Part shown: positions 60,532 to 64,000 of the stretch, in pieces
How positions within the stretch are numbered: the first letter of the stretch is position 1
Layout of the letters: every line of letters begins with the position of its first letter
Source of the DNA: Nonomuraea endophytica
GTDB lineage: Bacteria > Actinomycetota > Actinomycetes > Streptosporangiales > Streptosporangiaceae
Length of the DNA stretch: 64,000 nt
NCBI RefSeq assembly: GCF_014203235.1
Contig: NZ_JACHIN010000010.1
Coordinates: 310,001-374,000, forward strand
Reading direction: 5' to 3'
The notes under the pieces: model-generated
The model's database searches: none
Seen by the model: only the letters and a program-made list of their open reading frames with translations
Told to the model about the DNA's origin: nothing
Made by a program: the position numbers and the translations under genes

Positions 60532-62302
60532 TGGTGGAGAGCGCCTTGGCGTAGAACGCGGCCTCGGCCTCCAAGCAGCGCGCCACCGCCTCGGGCCGGG
60601 CCAGCCCGTGTCCTTCGCCGGTCAGTGTCATGAACTCCACTTCCGCGCCGCGGCTTCGGAGGTCGTCCGCCAGCGCCTCCGTCCGCCGGGCGGGAGTGAT
60701 CTGGTCGGCGAGCCCTTGGACGAGCAGCAGAGATCCGTGCAGCCCGGTCAGCGGAGGGAGGGGAGCGGCCCCGGTCAGCCGGTCGAGGAGGTGGGCGTAG
60801 AAGCCGGGTAGCTCGCTGACCAGGGCGTCCAGGTCGTGCCACGGGTGGTAGGCGGTGCCGGCGGCGAAGACCTCGTCGGTGTTCAGCGCCCTCAGTACGG
60901 TGAAGCCCGCCGCGCCGCATCCCCTGATGACCACGCGGGCCGGGTCCACGTCGCCGCGCGCCTGGAGGAATCTGACGACGTCGACCGCGTCGGCCACGTC
61001 GAGCTCTCCCAGTCGGCCGTTGAGCGCCTCACGGTAGTGGCGACCGTATCCGTTGCTGCCGCGGGGATTGAGGTCGGCCACGGCATAGCCGCGGCTGGCC
61101 CAGAAGAGCGGCGCGGTCAGGCCGGCGCGGTAGGTGCCCGTCGTCATCTCGGCCGGCCAGCCGCGTGCCATCACCACCAGTGGCGCCGGCCGCCGGGCCG
61201 GAACCGGGCGGTAGAGGTAGCCGTGCGTGGTTCCGCCGTCGCGGGCCGGGACGGAGAGGCTCTCCGGTGCGGCGCGCAGGACGCGGTCGGGCAGTTGCTC
61301 GGTGGCTCGCCGCAGCCGCCGCGGCGGCCGTCCTCCCGGCCGATGTTCCCAGACCCCGATCGGTTCGCCTGCTGAGCCGCCGAGGTAGGCGATGGAGCCC
61401 GCGGCGAAACGGGGCTGGTCGATCTGCCCCGAGGTTCGCAGCAGCACCTCGGCCGTCCCGCTCGCGCGGTCGATCCGCAGCAGCGTGCCCGTGCCGCCGG
61501 ACCAGGCTCCGGTCACGACGTGCCGCTCGTTCGCGTCATAGGGGGCGGCGCCGATGGCTCCCGGTTCGCCCATCTCTACGGTCATGGCCGCGACGGGTCC
61601 CGACTCGGTGTGGATGTTCCACCAGCCGGAGCGGTCGGACATGAAGTGCAGGACGCCGTCCGGTGACCACCGAGGCCGACGTACGGCGACGCCATCGCCA
61701 CCGGCGATCAGGCGTGCCGCCTGCCGCTCCGTGGGCGGGCGGTCCAGGGACACGGTGTACAGCCCGGTGCTGTCCCACGGCATGGACGGGTGGTCCCAGG
61801 CGATGTAGGCCAGTGTGGATCCGTCCGGGCTGACGCGCGGCGCGGAGAGAAAGTCGTGGCCGGTCACCAGGGTGCGCGGCGGCCCGCCGTACAGCGGGAT
61901 GGCGGAGATCGAGATCGACGAAGAGGCGGTGTCCTCGCAGACGGCCAGGAGCCGATCTCGGGTGCGGTCTACGGTGAGGTCCGCATAGCGCCGCCCGTCG
62001 TCGCAGGTGAGCGGCTCGGGGGCGCCGCCCGGCGCGAGACGGAAGACTCGCTGGGTCGCGCCGTCGACGAAGTACGCCGTCCCGTCGGCGATGGTGGCGG
62101 CGGCCACCCCGCCCCCGTACACATGCGACTCGACCGTGTACGGGGGCGGGGTGAGGCACTCGGCCGTGCGGCCGGCTCTCATGAGGCGGCGCCCGTGGCC
62201 GGGAGCGTCTTCGACCCAGTAGAGGTCGTGGCCGTCGGCGATCAGCTCGGAGAACTCGGTTGTGCCGGCTGCGAGCAGGCGCGCCGGAACTGATGCGGAC
62301 AC
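60524..62302 (-). CDS. S9 peptidase homologue without the catalytic serine (592 aa)
   Basis: The N-terminal beta-propeller blades (RVSPDGSTLAYIAWDHP, RPRWSPDGVLHFMSDRSGW) lead to a hydrolase domain with GYAVADLNPRGSNGYG. At the nucleophile the family motif GGSAGG reads GCGAAG (VVIRGCGAAGFTVLRAL), so the serine is glycine and the base before it cysteine. The acid (QGLADQITP) and histidine (TGEGHGLARP) positions remain. A GTG start sits two bases after the stop of the upstream S9 gene, so they are coupled. It is probably a pseudoenzyme or partner subunit. Confidence 0.83.
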   Translation of the reverse strand: MSASVPARLLAAGTTEFSELIADGHDLYWVEDAPGHGRRLMRAGRTAECLTPPPYTVESHVYGGGVAAATIADGTAYFVDGATQRVFRLAPGGAPEPLTCDDGRRYADLTVDRTRDRLLAVCEDTASSSISISAIPLYGGPPRTLVTGHDFLSAPRVSPDGSTLAYIAWDHPSMPWDSTGLYTVSLDRPPTERQAARLIAGGDGVAVRRPRWSPDGVLHFMSDRSGWWNIHTESGPVAAMTVEMGEPGAIGAAPYDANERHVVTGAWSGGTGTLLRIDRASGTAEVLLRTSGQIDQPRFAAGSIAYLGGSAGEPIGVWEHRPGGRPPRRLRRATEQLPDRVLRAAPESLSVPARDGGTTHGYLYRPVPARRPAPLVVMARGWPAEMTTGTYRAGLTAPLFWASRGYAVADLNPRGSNGYGRHYREALNGRLGELDVADAVDVVRFLQARGDVDPARVVIRGCGAAGFTVLRALNTDEVFAAGTAYHPWHDLDALVSELPGFYAHLLDRLTGAAPLPPLTGLHGSLLLVQGLADQITPARRTEALADDLRSRGAEVEFMTLTGEGHGLARPEAVARCLEAEAAFYAKALSTTR

Positions 62303-62304
62303 CG

Positions 62305-64000
62305 CTACGCCAGATGGGTACGGAAGAAGGTGTCCATCTTCCGCTCGAAGTAGGCCATGTGCAGCGAGTCGAAAATGTGCCGCTGCTCCGGCAGGATGAC
62401 GAAGTCGTGGACCTTCCCGGCCTGGATGAGGGCCTCGGACATCCGTACCGCCTCCGTCACGCAACCGGCATCGGCCGACCCGACCGCCAGCATGAACGCT
62501 CCCTCGACCGCGGACGCGAGCGGATAGGTGGACGCGAAGGCGTATCCCTCCGGGTTTTGCTGCGGCAGACCGAGGTAGCACTCGTAGAGGAGGCAGACGT
62601 ACGGGTCGAAGCCGGGTGCGCTGGACACCGCGGCCCGGTAGACATCGGGCCGGTCGGCCAGGCATCGGAACGCTGAGTAGCCGCCCCAGCTGTGCCCGGT
62701 GATGCCGGCCCGGTCGCCGTCGATGAAGGAGTGCCGCTCGGCCAGCTGCTTGATCGCCCCGGCGTGGTCGTCGGCCAGGCAGTTGGCCCAGCGGCCGTAG
62801 ATCTCGTCGTGGAAGGCCTTGGACCGCCCGGGGGTGCCGCGGGCGTCCAGGATGACGGTGATGTAGCCCTTGCGTGCCATCTGCCGCGCTTCGGCGGCCA
62901 GGGGGTCGTCCATCAGCGTGAACCAGTGGTGCGGGGCGACATTGACCTGCGGCCCGCCGTAGATGTGCTCAACGATCGGGTAGCTGCGGTCGGGGTCGAA
63001 GTCGTGGGGCTTGAACATGACGCCCCACAGCTGGGTGACGCCGTCTGCGGCGGTGACCGTGAACTCCTCGGCCGGGGTGTGGCCGAACTCCTCGAGCCGG
63101 CCGATGTCCGCACGGCCGATCTCGGCGATCAGGCTGCCGTCCATCCTGCGCAGCTCGTGCACCGGCGGCCGGTCCACGCGGGAGTGGCTGTCCAGAAACG
63201 CCGTGTTGGACGGCGCGAACTGGGCATCGTGGACGCCGCTGGCGACGGTCAGCCGCTCGACCGGTCCACCTTCGAGCGGAACCCGGCAGACGTGCACATC
63301 GTAGGGACGGTCCGGATCGTGCCGGGCGGTGAAATACGCCATGTCCTCATGAATCCGGATGAACTTGTCGACGCGCCACGCGCCGTCGGTGAGCTGACGG
63401 ACCAGCCGGCCGTCGAGGTCGTAGAGGTAGAGGTGGTTCCATCCCGACCGCTCAGAGGCCCAGACCAGGTGCCTGCTGTCGGGCGCCGGCCACACTCCCA
63501 GCTTCCGCTCGAAGTAGACGTCGTGGAACATCCGCAGGAAGGTCTCACCGACCTCGGTGAACAAGGGACGGACCGCGCCGGTGGCAGGGTCGGCGGCGAG
63601 CAGGTCGATCCGGCGGCAGTCCCGGTGGATCTGGAAGATCAGGACAGCCGAGCTGTCGGGAAGCCATCCGGCGAACATCGGGTGGGTGTCCGCGGGGGTG
63701 TCCAGGGCGATCTCGACCGGTGCGCCGCCATAGACGTCCAGCACGTGCAGGGTGATGCGTTCCAGCGCCCCTCCGGCCCGCGAATGCGGAATCTCGACGA
63801 CCTCCACGTCCCGGCCTCGATACCAGACCTGCCGGTCGACCGGGACGCCGCGGTGATCGACCTTGCGCACCGCGATCCGGGCGCCGTCCGGTGACCAGCT
63901 GGCCTGCGACCCGCCGCCCAGCCCCGTCGCCTCGGACCGCGGGTCCGACTGGTCGAAGCACCATTCGTGCTCGGGCGTCCCATCGTGGGTCAGCATGATG
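62305..64000 (-). CDS. Prolyl oligopeptidase / DPP IV-like S9 peptidase, 3' part (cut by window edge)
   Basis: At least 565 residues are visible, open at 64000. The propeller has SWSPDGARIAVRKVDHRG and RHLVWASERSGWNHLYLYDL. The hydrolase domain has YGGPQVNVAPHHWF, ILDARGTPGRSKAFHDEIYG, nucleophile ITGHSWGGYSAFRCL, acid in AVGSADAG and histidine in PEQRHIFDSLH. All triad members are present. It acts on short peptides, most often after proline. It overlaps no other gene, and the serine-less S9 homologue begins two bases after its stop. Confidence 0.93.
   Translation of the reverse strand, partial: IMLTHDGTPEHEWCFDQSDPRSEATGLGGGSQASWSPDGARIAVRKVDHRGVPVDRQVWYRGRDVEVVEIPHSRAGGALERITLHVLDVYGGAPVEIALDTPADTHPMFAGWLPDSSAVLIFQIHRDCRRIDLLAADPATGAVRPLFTEVGETFLRMFHDVYFERKLGVWPAPDSRHLVWASERSGWNHLYLYDLDGRLVRQLTDGAWRVDKFIRIHEDMAYFTARHDPDRPYDVHVCRVPLEGGPVERLTVASGVHDAQFAPSNTAFLDSHSRVDRPPVHELRRMDGSLIAEIGRADIGRLEEFGHTPAEEFTVTAADGVTQLWGVMFKPHDFDPDRSYPIVEHIYGGPQVNVAPHHWFTLMDDPLAAEARQMARKGYITVILDARGTPGRSKAFHDEIYGRWANCLADDHAGAIKQLAERHSFIDGDRAGITGHSWGGYSAFRCLADRPDVYRAAVSSAPGFDPYVCLLYECYLGLPQQNPEGYAFASTYPLASAVEGAFMLAVGSADAGCVTEAVRMSEALIQAGKVHDFVILPEQRHIFDSLHMAYFERKMDTFFRTHLA

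Overview
The window is about 70% GC or higher, with dense short-gap gene clusters, frequent GTG starts and GGAGG-type ribosome sites. Together with actinobacterial families (tricorn protease, DUF3040, Rv2578c-like radical SAM, ECF42 sigma factor with YCII partners, nSTAND/WD40 protein, LAL regulators, HelR-like helicase) this points to a filamentous actinobacterium. The order Streptosporangiales is plausible but not proven. I see no rRNA, tRNA, CRISPR array or replication origin. The left edge cuts a tricorn protease gene and the right edge cuts an S9 peptidase gene.

Region 1-14.3 kb is ordinary chromosome. It holds the tricorn protease 5' part, a tiny basic peptide, DUF3040, an SOS-box-preceded radical SAM gene, a divergent AraC / NmrA-NTF2 pair, a compact five-gene MerR - membrane protein - YCII - YCII - ECF42 sigma series, a HelR-type helicase divergent from a TetR with GTTAA palindromes between them, a Nudix hydrolase, and a TetR / FAD-monooxygenase pair in which the monooxygenase is broken by a small deletion.

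Region 14.3-31.6 kb contains a 1373-residue HTH-nSTAND-WD40 (14-blade) protein with an unusual N-terminal PxPDRxxxRE repeat tract, a small secreted protein, a 48-bp tandem repeat, an acyltransferase, an XRE regulator divergent from a methionine aminopeptidase with two matching palindromes between them, a decayed TIGR03084-type gene, a two-component system, a membrane-anchored Ser/Thr kinase, several small membrane or secreted proteins, and a Tn3-transposase relic.

Region 31.9-40 kb is a redox/detoxification neighbourhood: TetR with two operators and a VOC protein, then EthD, NTF2-like, quinone oxidoreductase and two SDR genes under a divergent LysR, then an ArsR-AHSA1 pair with a nested 36-bp dyad.

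Region 40-51.2 kb is a mobile-element graveyard: broken excisionase, nonsense-interrupted DUF1883 gene, frameshifted unknown gene, Tn3 transposase relic, inactivated ISL3-type insertion sequence and truncated relaxase. It surrounds an intact esterase pair, a LAL regulator and DUF4265.

Region 51.4-64 kb has a three-gene series (acyl-CoA synthetase with a one-base frameshift, GH29 fucosidase, esterase) divergent from a GAF-like/LuxR regulator, a frameshifted NmrA-type gene, then a peptide-utilisation set: secreted TAP-like hydrolase, family 5 solute-binding lipoprotein, and two S9 peptidase genes, one of which has lost the catalytic serine. The repeated one-base lesions in otherwise well conserved genes are either real decay or base-calling errors, and raw reads would decide.
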